A DNA stretch of 64,000 nt from Microbacteriaceae bacterium MWH-Ta3 (GTDB lineage Bacteria > Actinomycetota > Actinomycetes > Actinomycetales > Microbacteriaceae): contig QBKD01000001.1 in NCBI GenBank assembly GCA_003053925.1, forward strand, positions 1,054,001 to 1,118,000. Direction: 5' to 3'. Positions 1-8,431 of this stretch are shown here, in pieces (position 1 is the first letter of the stretch; every line of letters starts with the position of its first letter). A program made the translations under genes and the position numbers. The notes under the pieces are model-generated. The model was not told where the DNA came from and did not search any database. It worked only from the letters and a program-made list of their open reading frames with translations.

Positions 1-948
1 AAGGAATTCGCCCTCGCGAAGCCCGAACTGCGTATCGTGAACGCCAGCCGTGGCGGAATCATCGACGAGGCGGCGCTCGCCGACGCACTGGCAGCTGGCA
101 CAATTGCTGGCGCTGGACTGGATGTTTTTGTGTCCGAGCCTCCCGTGGGCTCGCCTCTGCTGGACATCGCAACCCTGCAGGCGACACCTCACCTGGGTGC
201 TTCGACCGATGAAGCACAAGAGAAGGCCGGTATTGCCGTGGCCAAGTCCACGCGCCTGGCCTTGTCGGGCGAGTTGGTTCCCGACGCCGTCAACGTGGCG
301 GGCGGCGTGATTCACGCCTCGGTGCGCCCCGGTTTGTCGCTGATGGAGAAGCTGGGTCAGGTCTTTGCCGGTCTAGCCCAGCACGCCATTGCCGCTATCG
401 ATGTCGAGGTCCGTGGCGAGATTGCCGCTCACGATGTCTCGGTTCTGAAGCTTGCCGCGCTCAAGGGCGTGTTCTCGGCCATCTCGAACGACCAGGTCTC
501 GTACGTCAACGCGCCGTTGCTGGCCGAACAGCGTGGCGTTGCCGTGCGTTTGGTGACCGAAGGTGTCAGCGACGAGTACCGCAACCTGCTGACCATTCGC
601 GGAACGCTGGTTGACGGATCGCAGATTTCGGTTGCGGGAACACTCACCGGCGCCAAGCAGGCAGAGAAGATTGTGGGAATCAACGGCTTCGAGGTCGAGG
701 TCCCCATGGCCGAGCACTTCATCGTCATGATCTACACCGACCGCCCCGGAATCGTTGCCGTGTACGGCCGCGAATTTGGTGCACACGACATCAACATCGC
801 CGGCATGCAGATTGCACGTCAGCGTTTGGGTGGCGAGGCGCTGTCCGTGTTGACCGTCGACTCGCGCGTATCTGACGACGTTTTGGACCGAGTTGCGGCA
901 GAGATTGATGCCACAATGATGAAGGCGATTGAGGTCGTCGAACTCTAG
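1..948 (+). CDS. serA: D-3-phosphoglycerate dehydrogenase, C-terminal part (5' end outside window)
   Basis: Catalyses the first step of serine biosynthesis, oxidising 3-phosphoglycerate with NAD. Reading frame 1 is open from the first base ([14 protein letters not shown]...), so the gene starts upstream of the window. The visible part begins at the end of the NAD-binding domain ([10 protein letters not shown], then LDVFVSEPP and a [12 protein letters not shown] segment carrying the catalytic His). An intervening domain follows, then a C-terminal ACT domain ([21 protein letters not shown]). This is the long actinobacterial type of SerA, which is usually serine-inhibited through the extra domains. 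The stop lies 10 bases before leuB, so the two are probably co-transcribed. Confidence 0.96.
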   Translation, partial: KEFALAKPELRIVNASRGGIIDEAALADALAAGTIAGAGLDVFVSEPPVGSPLLDIATLQATPHLGASTDEAQEKAGIAVAKSTRLALSGELVPDAVNVAGGVIHASVRPGLSLMEKLGQVFAGLAQHAIAAIDVEVRGEIAAHDVSVLKLAALKGVFSAISNDQVSYVNAPLLAEQRGVAVRLVTEGVSDEYRNLLTIRGTLVDGSQISVAGTLTGAKQAEKIVGINGFEVEVPMAEHFIVMIYTDRPGIVAVYGREFGAHDINIAGMQIARQRLGGEALSVLTVDSRVSDDVLDRVAAEIDATMMKAIEVVEL

Positions 949-958
949 GAAGGTCGCC

Positions 959-2005
959 ATGTCGCGCGTACTCGATTTAGCTGTAATTGCCGGCGACGGC
1001 ATTGGTCCCGAAGTCACCACCGAGGCTCTGAAGGTGTTGCGCGCGGCCGTGGGTTCCGACGCCGACGTGCGGGCCACCGAGTACACGCTGGGGGCCGCGC
1101 ATTACCTGGCCACGGGCGAAATCCTCAACGACTCCACCCTGGATAGCCTGGCCCAGCACGAGGCAATTCTGTTCGGCGCCGTGGGCGGCGACCCGCGCGA
1201 TGCGCGACTGGCTGGCGGAATTATCGAGCGTGGTCTGCTGCTGAAGCTGCGTTTTGCCTTTGACCACTACGTAAACTACCGTCCGACCGCGCTGTTTCCC
1301 GGCGTGACCAGCCCACTGAGCAACCCCGGCGACGTTGATTTCGTGATCGTGCGCGAGGGAACCGAAGGCCCCTACGTGGGCAACGGTGGCACGATTCGTA
1401 AGGACACCCCTTTTGAAATCGCCAACGAAACATCGGTGAACACGGCGCACGGAGTCGAGCGCGTGGTGCGATTCGCTTTTGACACGGCGATGTCTCGCGA
1501 CAAGCGCCTGACGCTCGTGCACAAGACCAACGTGTTGGTATACGCCGGCAGCCTGTGGCAGCGCATCACTGATCGCGTTGCGGCGGAATACCCCGCAGTG
1601 ACCGTGGATTACCTGCATATCGATGCCGCCACTATCTTCTTGGTGTCTAACCCCTCGCGGTTCGACGTGATTGTGACCGACAACCTGTTCGGCGATATTT
1701 TGACCGACCTGGCCGGTGCAATTGGCGGCGGAATTGGGTTGGCCGCCAGCGGAAACATCAACCCCGACCGCACCTTCCCCTCGATGTTCGAGCCGGTTCA
1801 CGGCAGTGCTCCCGACATTGCGGGGCAGCAGAAGGCGGATCCCACCGCCGCAATTCTGTCGGCCGCGCTCTTGCTCGAGCACAACGGTTTCCCCGAGGCC
1901 GCGACACGCATCACCACCGCGGTGACCGCAGATTTGTCGACCCGTGGGTCGGCGCCTCGCACCACGCGCGACGTGGGCGACGCCATCACCGCACTCGTCG
2001 GCTAA
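959..2005 (+). CDS. leuB: 3-isopropylmalate dehydrogenase
   Basis: Third step of leucine biosynthesis: NAD-dependent oxidation and decarboxylation of 3-isopropylmalate in the cytosol. The 348-residue product has the typical opening [13 protein letters not shown], the substrate region around [19 protein letters not shown], a [14 protein letters not shown] segment, and [15 protein letters not shown] followed by [13 protein letters not shown] at the metal and NAD site. The start is set at ATG 959 because AGGAAGG lies just before it; the frame is open upstream to 929 but that part overlaps serA. Its position between serA and ilvE fits a branched-chain amino-acid group. Confidence 0.97.
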   Translation: MSRVLDLAVIAGDGIGPEVTTEALKVLRAAVGSDADVRATEYTLGAAHYLATGEILNDSTLDSLAQHEAILFGAVGGDPRDARLAGGIIERGLLLKLRFAFDHYVNYRPTALFPGVTSPLSNPGDVDFVIVREGTEGPYVGNGGTIRKDTPFEIANETSVNTAHGVERVVRFAFDTAMSRDKRLTLVHKTNVLVYAGSLWQRITDRVAAEYPAVTVDYLHIDAATIFLVSNPSRFDVIVTDNLFGDILTDLAGAIGGGIGLAASGNINPDRTFPSMFEPVHGSAPDIAGQQKADPTAAILSAALLLEHNGFPEAATRITTAVTADLSTRGSAPRTTRDVGDAITALVG

Positions 2006-2045
2006 CACCCGCGAGAGACCGCGATGTGCCCCGCACATCGGTTGA

Positions 2046-2051
2046 TAGTGT
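2046..2051 (+). promoter_or_regulatory. -10 box of ilvE, leaderless type
   Basis: TAGTGT is followed by exactly six bases and then the ATG at 2058. No ribosome-binding site is present, so the transcript probably starts at or beside the start codon. Confidence 0.6.
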
Positions 2052-2057
2052 TGTGCC

Positions 2058-3149
2058 ATGACCGATTCACTTCAGTTCCTTGTGCGCCGTAATTTGCAGG
2101 CAAAGTCCGATGCGGAACGCGCGGCAATTCTGGAAAACCCCGGCTTTGGTGTGACGTTCACCGATCACATGGTTGACATTTGCTGGAGCGAACAGGGTGG
2201 ATGGCACCGACCTCGAGTGCAGCCCTACGGTCCGATTGAATTGGACCCCGCGGCCTCGGTGTTTCACTATGGTCAAGAAATTTTCGAAGGATTGAAGGTC
2301 TACCGCCACGCGGATGGCAGCCTGCACACCTTCCGCCCCGATGCCAATGGTCGCCGCATGCAGGCATCTGCAGCGCGCATGGCGCTTCCCGAACTTCCCG
2401 TGTCGTACTTCCTGCAGAGCATCAAGGAACTCATTGCCGTGGATGGTGACTGGGTGCCCTCGGCTCCCGAGACCAGCCTATACATCCGCCCCTTCATGTT
2501 TGCCAAAGAGGCCTTCCTGGGTGTTCGTCCGGCCAAAAAGGTGGCGTATTACGTTATCGCCAGCCCCGCCGGCGCGTACTTCACCGGCGGCGTTGCGCCC
2601 GTGAGCATCTGGTTGTCGGAGCACTACTCGCGCGCTGGCAAAGGCGGAACCGGTGCCGCAAAGACCGGTGGTAACTATGCGGCGTCGCTCGTGGCACAAA
2701 ACGAGGCCTACGCCGAGGGCTGCCAGCAGGTGCTGTTCCTGGATTCCGTCGAAGGAAAATACATCGAGGAACTCGGCGGCATGAACGTGGTCCTGGTGTA
2801 CAAGGACGGCACTCTGGTGACGCCCCTCAGCGACTCAATTCTGCCCGGCATCACCCGCGATTCGGTGTTGATGCTGGCGGAAGAACGCGGCTTGCGCGTG
2901 GAACGCCGCCCCATCAGTCTGGATGAATGGCGTCGTGGCTATGAAAACGGAGACATCGTCGAGGCATTTGCCTGTGGCACCGCCGCAGTGATCACGCCCA
3001 TCGGTCAGATCAAGGCGCGCGACTTCACCATTGGTGACATCAATGCTCCGGCGGGCGAACTCACCATGTCGCTGCGCGAAGAACTCACCGACATTCAGTA
3101 CGGTCGTCGTCCCGACACCCACGGCTGGATGACGCGCCTCGATGCCTAA
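2058..3149 (+). CDS. ilvE: branched-chain amino acid aminotransferase
   Basis: PLP enzyme that carries out the last step of leucine, isoleucine and valine synthesis, and the first of their breakdown. The 363-residue length matches the family. Family signatures visible are FHYGQEIFEGLKVYR, the FRPDANGRRMQASAARMALP phosphate region, KTGGNYAASLVAQNEA with the Schiff-base Lys region, FLDSVEGKYIEELGGMNV, and EAFACGTAAVITPIG near the C terminus. It begins 52 bases after leuB with its own leaderless-type promoter. Its stop overlaps the next gene by 8 bases. Confidence 0.97.
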   Translation: MTDSLQFLVRRNLQAKSDAERAAILENPGFGVTFTDHMVDICWSEQGGWHRPRVQPYGPIELDPAASVFHYGQEIFEGLKVYRHADGSLHTFRPDANGRRMQASAARMALPELPVSYFLQSIKELIAVDGDWVPSAPETSLYIRPFMFAKEAFLGVRPAKKVAYYVIASPAGAYFTGGVAPVSIWLSEHYSRAGKGGTGAAKTGGNYAASLVAQNEAYAEGCQQVLFLDSVEGKYIEELGGMNVVLVYKDGTLVTPLSDSILPGITRDSVLMLAEERGLRVERRPISLDEWRRGYENGDIVEAFACGTAAVITPIGQIKARDFTIGDINAPAGELTMSLREELTDIQYGRRPDTHGWMTRLDA

Positions 3150-3489
3150 AAACTGGGTTGCCACAATCGCAGCCCTGGTGGGTGGCGCGATGATTGCCGC
3201 AATCATCACGGTGGTTCACCAGGAAGCCGCACCCTGGATTCTTATTGCGGGTTTGCTGGTCGTTGCCGTGTATCTGCTGGGGCTGCGCTGGGTCACGGAC
3301 GACCGGTGGCCCACCTACGCCGGTGCCGCGGGAATCCTTGTCACGGTGTATGTGCTGGCTCAGGAATCAGCGGGCGGATCGATTCTTATTCCTGGGAACG
3401 AATTTGGCACCTGGTGGGTGTACGGAAGTGCGGCAATTGCGCTGGTAATCGTGCTGTGGCCGCGAGTAACCTTCCGCGCCGCGCGATAA
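3142..3489 (+). CDS. small membrane protein of unknown function
   Basis: Product of 115 residues that is almost entirely hydrophobic, with about four predicted membrane segments (near residues 5-25, 30-48, 57-74 and 88-105) joined by short loops. No enzymatic motif is recognised. The start ATG at 3142 lies inside the end of ilvE (8-base overlap), so translation is probably coupled to ilvE. The TAA stop forms the first three bases of the TAAACT -10 box of the ferredoxin gene. Function cannot be assigned. Confidence 0.8.
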   Translation: MPKNWVATIAALVGGAMIAAIITVVHQEAAPWILIAGLLVVAVYLLGLRWVTDDRWPTYAGAAGILVTVYVLAQESAGGSILIPGNEFGTWWVYGSAAIALVIVLWPRVTFRAAR

Positions 3490-3492
3490 ACT
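3487..3492 (+). promoter_or_regulatory. -10 box of the fdxA-dapC unit
   Basis: TAAACT begins on the stop codon of the preceding membrane-protein gene. About 20 bases later comes AGGAGG and then the ATG of the ferredoxin gene at 3520, giving a leader of roughly 20 nucleotides. Confidence 0.5.
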
Positions 3493-3519
3493 GACGATGG
3501 AATATTCAGGAGGCCCCTC

Positions 3520-3840
3520 ATGACCTATGTCATTGCACTTCCCTGTGTGGATGTCAAAGACCGCGCATGTATCGACGAATGCCCCGTCGACTGCATTTAC
3601 GAGGGCGACCGCATGTTGTACATCCACCCGGATGAGTGTGTGGACTGTGGCGCCTGCGAGCCCGTGTGTCCCGTGGAAGCCATTTACTACGAGGACGACC
3701 TGCCCTCGCAGTGGACCGATTACTACCGCGCCAACGTGGAGTTCTTCAAGGAAGTCGGTTCGCCCGGTGGAGCCGCCAAGGTTGGCGTGATTCACCACGA
3801 CCACGAGGTCATTACTGCACTACCGCCTCAGGGCGAGTAA
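3520..3840 (+). CDS. fdxA: seven-iron ferredoxin (3Fe-4S/4Fe-4S)
   Basis: Low-potential electron carrier of 106 residues. The N-terminal half carries cysteines at 9, 17, 21 and 25, then a CVDCGACEPVCP motif (Cys 40, 43, 46, 50). This is the usual pattern for the actinobacterial FdxA/FdxC type with one 3Fe-4S and one 4Fe-4S cluster. A strong AGGAGG ribosome-binding site precedes the ATG. The stop TAA overlaps the ATG of dapC by one base. The ferredoxin-dapC pair is conserved across actinobacteria, although the reason for the link is not obvious from the sequence. Confidence 0.95.
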   Translation: MTYVIALPCVDVKDRACIDECPVDCIYEGDRMLYIHPDECVDCGACEPVCPVEAIYYEDDLPSQWTDYYRANVEFFKEVGSPGGAAKVGVIHHDHEVITALPPQGE

Positions 3841-4946
3841 TGCTGGTTCTGCCCGACTTTCCGTGGAACGCGCTGGTCCCGGCAAAGAATCGTGCGGCGG
3901 AACATCCCGGCGGTCTGGTTGACCTTTCGGTTGGGTCGCCCGTCGACCCCACTCCCGAATCGGTGGCGCGCGCACTTGCGGCCGCGACCGATGCCCATGC
4001 ATACCCCACAACGAACGGCACAACCGGACTACGCGAGGCCGTGGTGCGCTGGTACGCGCGCCGTCGGTCGGTGACCAGTCTGGTTCCGGACGGCGTAATT
4101 CCCACGGTGGGCTCGAAGGAACTTGTGGGACTCATGCCCACGCTTCTGGGTCTGCGCGAGGGTGATGTGGTCGTTCACCCCGAAGTGGCGTATCCCACCT
4201 ATGACATCGGTGCCCGCGTTGTCGGTGCAACCCCGTTTGCATCCGACGATCCCGACGCGTGGCCCGCGGCGACCAAACTCATCTGGCTGAACTCGCCGGG
4301 GAACCCGTCCGGCCGAGTCGACGATCGCACGTACCTGCGCCGTGCCATCGCGCGCGCCCGCGAACTGGGCGCGATCATCATCAACGACGAGTGCTACGCG
4401 CAACTGGTGTGGAACGGTGGCGAAGCCCCCTCGATTCTCGATGACGAGGTGACGGGTGGCGACCTGACCGGCCTGCTCAGTGCGTACTCGCTTTCCAAAC
4501 AGTCGAATTTGGCGGGATACCGCGCGGCCTTCCTGGCTGGGGACCCCCGTCTGATTGGCGAAATTCTCGAGGTGCGCAAGCACCTGGGCCTCATTGTTCC
4601 CTCGCCCGTGCAGGCGGCGATGGTGGCCGCGCTCGATGACGACGCCCACGTTGACGCTCAGTTCGCCGTGTATCGCGCGCGTCGCGACACCATGGTGGCG
4701 GCTGTGACTGCCGCGGGTTTCCGCATTGCTCATTCCGAGGCGGGGCTGTACCTGTGGGTGACCCGTGGGGAACCGGCGTTTGACACCGTGAACTGGTTCG
4801 CCGACCGGGGAATCCTCGTGGCACCGGGAATCTTCTATGGCGAGGCGGGTGCGAATCACGTGCGCATCGCTCTGACCGCAACCGATGAACGCATTGCCGA
4901 GGCCGCGCGCCGGCTTGCGGATGCAGGCGTCCCCGCAGTCCAATAG
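3840..4946 (+). CDS. dapC: succinyldiaminopimelate transaminase
   Basis: PLP-dependent class-I aminotransferase, 368 residues, acting in the succinylase branch of lysine and meso-diaminopimelate synthesis. Visible features are the N-terminal LSVGSPVDPTP, the TVGSKELVGLMPTLLG region, LNSPGNPSGR, INDECYAQLVW with the PLP-contacting Asp and Tyr, and SLSKQSNLAGYRAAF with the Schiff-base Lys. The start at 3840 shares its A with the TAA stop of the ferredoxin gene; the frame is open further upstream only as an overlap with that gene. dapD and dapE of the same pathway lie 1.4 kb downstream. Confidence 0.93.
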   Translation: MLVLPDFPWNALVPAKNRAAEHPGGLVDLSVGSPVDPTPESVARALAAATDAHAYPTTNGTTGLREAVVRWYARRRSVTSLVPDGVIPTVGSKELVGLMPTLLGLREGDVVVHPEVAYPTYDIGARVVGATPFASDDPDAWPAATKLIWLNSPGNPSGRVDDRTYLRRAIARARELGAIIINDECYAQLVWNGGEAPSILDDEVTGGDLTGLLSAYSLSKQSNLAGYRAAFLAGDPRLIGEILEVRKHLGLIVPSPVQAAMVAALDDDAHVDAQFAVYRARRDTMVAAVTAAGFRIAHSEAGLYLWVTRGEPAFDTVNWFADRGILVAPGIFYGEAGANHVRIALTATDERIAEAARRLADAGVPAVQ

Positions 4947-4949
4947 GCT
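4944..4949 (+). promoter_or_regulatory. -10 box of the gltA leader
   Basis: TAGGCT overlaps the TAG stop codon of dapC (4944-4946). It would start a transcript near 4956 with a leader of about 50 bases before the citrate synthase start. Confidence 0.45.
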
Positions 4950-4968
4950 AGGGGGGAAGGACGCCACT

Positions 4969-5010
4969 ATGTCCGAACATGTATTCCCGAAACCCGAGGA
5001 GCGACCGTGA
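4969..5010 (+). CDS. possible 13-residue leader peptide upstream of gltA
   Basis: An ATG at 4969 preceded by a very strong purine-rich site (GGGGGGAAGGA) opens a short frame reading MSEHVFPKPEERP. Its TGA stop overlaps the GTG start of the citrate synthase gene in the arrangement GTGA. This would couple translation of the two. It may be a regulatory leader peptide or only a fortuitous frame. Too short for coding statistics. Confidence 0.35.
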   Translation: MSEHVFPKPEERP

Positions 5011-6311
5011 CTAACGACACGCCCCCCACTGCGAAGCTCCACCACCCCGGCGGCATTGCGGAATTTCCGATTGTTCCTGCGACGGACGGAGCATCGGCGA
5101 TCGATATTTCGTCGCTGACTCGGCAGACCGGCTTGACCGCGCTGGACCGCGGTTTCGTGAATACGGCATCGACCACCAGTAACATCACCTACATCGATGG
5201 TGACGAGGGTATCCTGCGATACCGCGGATACTCCATCGAAGATGTGGCACAGAACTCCACGTTCATCGAAGTTGCCTACCTGCTGATTTATGGCGAGCTT
5301 CCGACCCCCTCGGAACTGGCCGAATTCGACGACAAGATTCGTCACCACACTCTTCTGCACGAAGACCTCAAGCGTTTCTTCGACGCCCTGCCGCACAACG
5401 CACATCCCATGAGCGTGCTGTCCAGTGCCGTCGGTGCGCTGTCCACGTACTATTCGGATTCGCTCAATGTGCACGACCCCGAGCAGGTCGAACTCACGAC
5501 GATTCGACTTCTGGCCAAGCTGCCCGTTATCGCGGCGTACGCGCACAAGAAGTCGATTGGTCAGGCATTCCTGTACCCCGACAACTCGCTGTCGTTCGTT
5601 GACAACTTCCTGCGCCTGAACTTCGGTCTGATGGCCGAACCGTACGAGGTCAACCCGGTTCTGTCGTCGGCCCTCGATCGTCTGCTGATCCTGCACGCCG
5701 ACCACGAGCAAAACGCATCGACCTCGACCGTTCGCCTGGTGGGCTCCACCGAGGCCAACCTCTTCGCCTCGATTTCTGCGGGTATCAACGCGCTGTCCGG
5801 TCCGCTACACGGTGGCGCAAACGAGGCCGTGCTGGGCATGCTCGGTGACATTCGTGACTCGGGTGAGAGCGTCGAGAAGTTCGTCGAGAAGATCAAGAAC
5901 AAGCAGTCGGGCATTCGCCTGATGGGCTTCGGTCACCGCGTGTACAAGAACTACGACCCCCGTGCGCGACTGGTCAAGGAAAGCGCCGATGCGGTTCTCG
6001 AGGCGCTGGGCGTACACGACCCCCTGCTGGACATCGCGAAGGAACTGGAACAGATCGCTCTGGCAGATGACTACTTCCAGGAACGCCGCCTGTACCCCAA
6101 CGTGGACTTCTACACCGGCGTGATCTACAAGGCCATGGGATTCCCCACCCGCACCTTCACCGTGCTGTTTGCCATCGGCCGTCTTCCCGGTTGGATTGCG
6201 CAGTGGCGCGAGATGCGCGGCGACAGCGCCACCAAGATTGGTCGCCCTCAGCAGGTCTACACGGGTGTGGAACACCGCGCCTGGCCCGAACGAGGCGCGA
6301 CGCAGCTGTAA
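5007..6311 (+). CDS. gltA: citrate synthase
   Basis: Condenses acetyl-CoA and oxaloacetate at the entry to the TCA cycle. The 434-residue length fits the type-II hexameric family. Recognisable parts are TYIDGDEGILRYRGYSIEDVAQNSTF, LHADHEQNASTSTVRLVGS with a catalytic His, GPLHGGANEAVLGML with the second His, MGFGHRVYKNYDPRA, and the catalytic Asp in NVDFYTGVIYKAMGF. The start GTG at 5007 has GAGGAG at a proper distance and overlaps the stop of a 13-codon upstream frame. A strong hairpin follows the gene. Confidence 0.97.
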   Translation: MTNDTPPTAKLHHPGGIAEFPIVPATDGASAIDISSLTRQTGLTALDRGFVNTASTTSNITYIDGDEGILRYRGYSIEDVAQNSTFIEVAYLLIYGELPTPSELAEFDDKIRHHTLLHEDLKRFFDALPHNAHPMSVLSSAVGALSTYYSDSLNVHDPEQVELTTIRLLAKLPVIAAYAHKKSIGQAFLYPDNSLSFVDNFLRLNFGLMAEPYEVNPVLSSALDRLLILHADHEQNASTSTVRLVGSTEANLFASISAGINALSGPLHGGANEAVLGMLGDIRDSGESVEKFVEKIKNKQSGIRLMGFGHRVYKNYDPRARLVKESADAVLEALGVHDPLLDIAKELEQIALADDYFQERRLYPNVDFYTGVIYKAMGFPTRTFTVLFAIGRLPGWIAQWREMRGDSATKIGRPQQVYTGVEHRAWPERGATQL

Positions 6312-6323
6312 AACGTTGTTAAT

Positions 6324-6359
6324 GTGTGATGGCCGGCCCTTCGGGGCCGGCCATCACAC
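6324..6359. terminator. bidirectional hairpin between gltA and dapD
   Basis: A perfect 16-base-pair inverted repeat (6324-6339 with 6344-6359) encloses a TTCG loop closed by C-G, an exceptionally stable tetraloop. It sits between two converging genes. There is no T tract, so it may act by a strong stem alone or protect 3' ends. Confidence 0.8.
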
Positions 6360-6378
6360 GTTAAGGCGGGATTGAGCG

Positions 6379-7323
6379 CTAGGCGTGCAGCGCCGCGTTG
6401 AGCGTTACGCCGTGACCGCTGCGTTCCAGCACCTCGACCACGCCGGTGGTCGAATTGCGGCGGAACGTCAGATTCGATGCGCCCGACAGCGTACGTGCCG
6501 ACACGACGGTTCCCGCCGTCTCGCCGCCCACCAGGGTGACCTTGGTTCCCGCGGTGACGTAGAGTCCCGCCTCGATGATGCAGTCGTCGCCCAGTGAAAT
6601 TCCGAGGCCGGAATTTGCGCCCAACAGGCAGCGCTTGCCGATGGACACGCGTTCCGTGCCGCCGCCCGACAGTGTGCCCATGATCGACGCGCCGCCGCCG
6701 ATGTCGCTGCCGTTGTCAACGACAACGCCTTGCGAAATACGGCCTTCGACCATCGATTCGCCCAGGGTTCCGGCGTTGAAGTTGACGAAGCCCTCGTGCA
6801 TGATCGTGGTGCCCGCCGACAGATGTGCGCCCAGGCGCACGCGCTGCGCGTCGGCAATGCGCACGCGAGTGGGAACCACGTAGTCCAGTAGGCGTGGGAA
6901 TTTATCCAGCGAGACGACCGAGATACCGGCGCGCTGCAGGGCCACACGGCGGGTGGCCAGTTCGTCGGCGGGCACGGGGCCGGCCGTGGTCCATGCCACA
7001 TTGGGCAGGACACCAAACAAGCCGTCGAGGTTCACGGTGTTCGGCTGCACCAACAAGTGCGACAGCAGGTGCAGGCGCAAATACGCGTCGGGAACGGTGG
7101 CGGGCGCGGCGGTGAGGTCGATGTCCACCAGTTGCGCCTCGGTGCGCACACCGCGCACGTCGTCGACATATTCTGCCGAGGTCAGTTCTAGCGGCATGAT
7201 TCCGCGGTCTACGCCGTCGTCCGCTGCGCCCAGATGCGGGGCGGGGAACCAGGTGTCCAGAACCTGTCCGTCGTGGGAGATGGTCACGAGGCCGAAGCCC
7301 CAGGCGCGCGTCGCAACAGTCAT
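6379..7323 (-). CDS. dapD: 2,3,4,5-tetrahydropyridine-2,6-dicarboxylate N-succinyltransferase
   Basis: Transfers succinyl from succinyl-CoA in lysine and diaminopimelate synthesis. The 314-residue product has the longer actinobacterial N-terminal domain ([15 protein letters not shown]). The left-handed beta-helix comes next, with hexapeptide repeats visible from [36 protein letters not shown] through [18 protein letters not shown] and [22 protein letters not shown]. The start is ATG 7323, which has a TACGGT -10 box six bases upstream; the frame is open further but would overlap dapE. It is divergent to dapE with only 31 bases between start codons. Confidence 0.95.
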   Translation of the reverse strand: MTVATRAWGFGLVTISHDGQVLDTWFPAPHLGAADDGVDRGIMPLELTSAEYVDDVRGVRTEAQLVDIDLTAAPATVPDAYLRLHLLSHLLVQPNTVNLDGLFGVLPNVAWTTAGPVPADELATRRVALQRAGISVVSLDKFPRLLDYVVPTRVRIADAQRVRLGAHLSAGTTIMHEGFVNFNAGTLGESMVEGRISQGVVVDNGSDIGGGASIMGTLSGGGTERVSIGKRCLLGANSGLGISLGDDCIIEAGLYVTAGTKVTLVGGETAGTVVSARTLSGASNLTFRRNSTTGVVEVLERSGHGVTLNAALHA

Positions 7324-7329
7324 GCGTCC

Positions 7330-7348
7330 ACCGTAGCGCGGGTAGGCT
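7330..7348. promoter_or_regulatory. overlapping divergent leaderless promoters of dapD and dapE
   Basis: On the plus strand TAGGCT (7343-7348) lies six bases before the GTG of dapE. On the minus strand TACGGT (7335 to 7330) lies six bases before the ATG of dapD. The two -10 boxes are seven bases apart, so the -35 region of each must lie in or at the start of the opposite gene. Confidence 0.65.
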
Positions 7349-7354
7349 GACCCT

Positions 7355-8431
7355 GTGAAAACGTTGACCGAAACCGCCGATGTCATCCAGCTGACACAGG
7401 AAATTTGCGACATCGAATCGGTCTCGGGGAGCGAACGAGAACTGGCCGATGCCGTCGAGCGCTGGGCGCGCGCCACCCCTCATCTGACTGTGTTCCGCGA
7501 CGGCGATGCCCTCGTTGCACGCACCGAACTGGGCCGCGCTCATCGCGTGATTATCGCGGGCCACCTGGACACCGTGCCCGTGAACAACAACTTGCCCGTC
7601 GATGTGCGTGGCGAAGGCGCCGATCGGGTGCTCTGGGGCCGCGGAACCGTGGACATGAAGGGCGGCGTGGCCGTCATGGTGCGGTTGATGCGGGACCTCG
7701 TCGCACCGGCCCACGACGTCACCTGGGTGTTCTATGACCACGAGGAGGTCGCGGCCTCGTTGAACGGGCTGGGTCGCCTGGCGCGAGTGAATCCCGAACT
7801 GCTGGCGGCTGATTTCGCCATCCTCGGCGAGCCGACCAACGCAATTATCGAGGGCGGGTGCAATGGCACCCTGCGTGTTCGCATCACCACCACGGGCGTG
7901 CGCGCACACTCGGCCCGCGCGTGGATGGGCGTGAATGCTATCCACGGCGCCGCCGATGTTCTCGCGCGGTTGGCCGCCTACGAACCACGGACCATCACCG
8001 TCGATGGGCTCGACTACCGTGAAGGGCTCAACGCGGTATCGATTCACGGGGGAATTGCAGGAAATGTGATTCCCGACGAATGCGCCATCGAGGTGAACTT
8101 CCGTTTTGCGCCGTCGCGCACCGAGTCCGAGGCGCTCGCGCACGTGGCCGAGGTGTTCGCCGGTTATGAACTCGAGGTCACGGATTCATCGGCTGGCGCG
8201 CGTCCCGGCGCCGATTCCCCGCTGGCACAGGACTTCATTCGCTCGGTGGGTGGCGACATCGCCCCGAAATACGGCTGGACGGATGTGGCGCGATTTACGG
8301 CCCTCGGAATTCCGGCCGTGAACTACGGGCCGGGGAATCCGTCACTCGCGCACGCAGATAATGAGCACGTGCCGGTGTCCGACCTCGTCGCGTGTGAAGC
8401 CGGGCTGCGTTCGTGGCTGGGCGGGGCATAG
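7355..8431 (+). CDS. dapE: succinyl-diaminopimelate desuccinylase
   Basis: Zinc-dependent M20 amidohydrolase, 358 residues, releasing LL-diaminopimelate in the succinylase pathway. The metal-binding pattern is complete: AGHLDTVP (first His), [10 protein letters not shown] (bridging Asp), YDHEEVA (catalytic and metal Glu), ILGEPTN, and [11 protein letters not shown] with the last His. The actinobacterial subtype fits. The start GTG follows a leaderless-type -10 box. The last 19 bases overlap the start of the membrane glycosyltransferase gene, suggesting translational coupling. Confidence 0.95.
   Translation: MKTLTETADVIQLTQEICDIESVSGSERELADAVERWARATPHLTVFRDGDALVARTELGRAHRVIIAGHLDTVPVNNNLPVDVRGEGADRVLWGRGTVDMKGGVAVMVRLMRDLVAPAHDVTWVFYDHEEVAASLNGLGRLARVNPELLAADFAILGEPTNAIIEGGCNGTLRVRITTTGVRAHSARAWMGVNAIHGAADVLARLAAYEPRTITVDGLDYREGLNAVSIHGGIAGNVIPDECAIEVNFRFAPSRTESEALAHVAEVFAGYELEVTDSSAGARPGADSPLAQDFIRSVGGDIAPKYGWTDVARFTALGIPAVNYGPGNPSLAHADNEHVPVSDLVACEAGLRSWLGGA

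Noticed and set aside
4029-5711. 560-codon open frame on the minus strand opposite dapC and gltA
   Set aside because: Shadow of two well-conserved genes; composition is rich in Arg, His and Gln as expected of antisense of high-GC coding DNA, and no start signal or family match is seen.
6902-8143. 413-codon minus-strand frame across dapD and dapE
   Set aside because: It crosses two well-supported genes and their shared promoter and has no recognisable domain.
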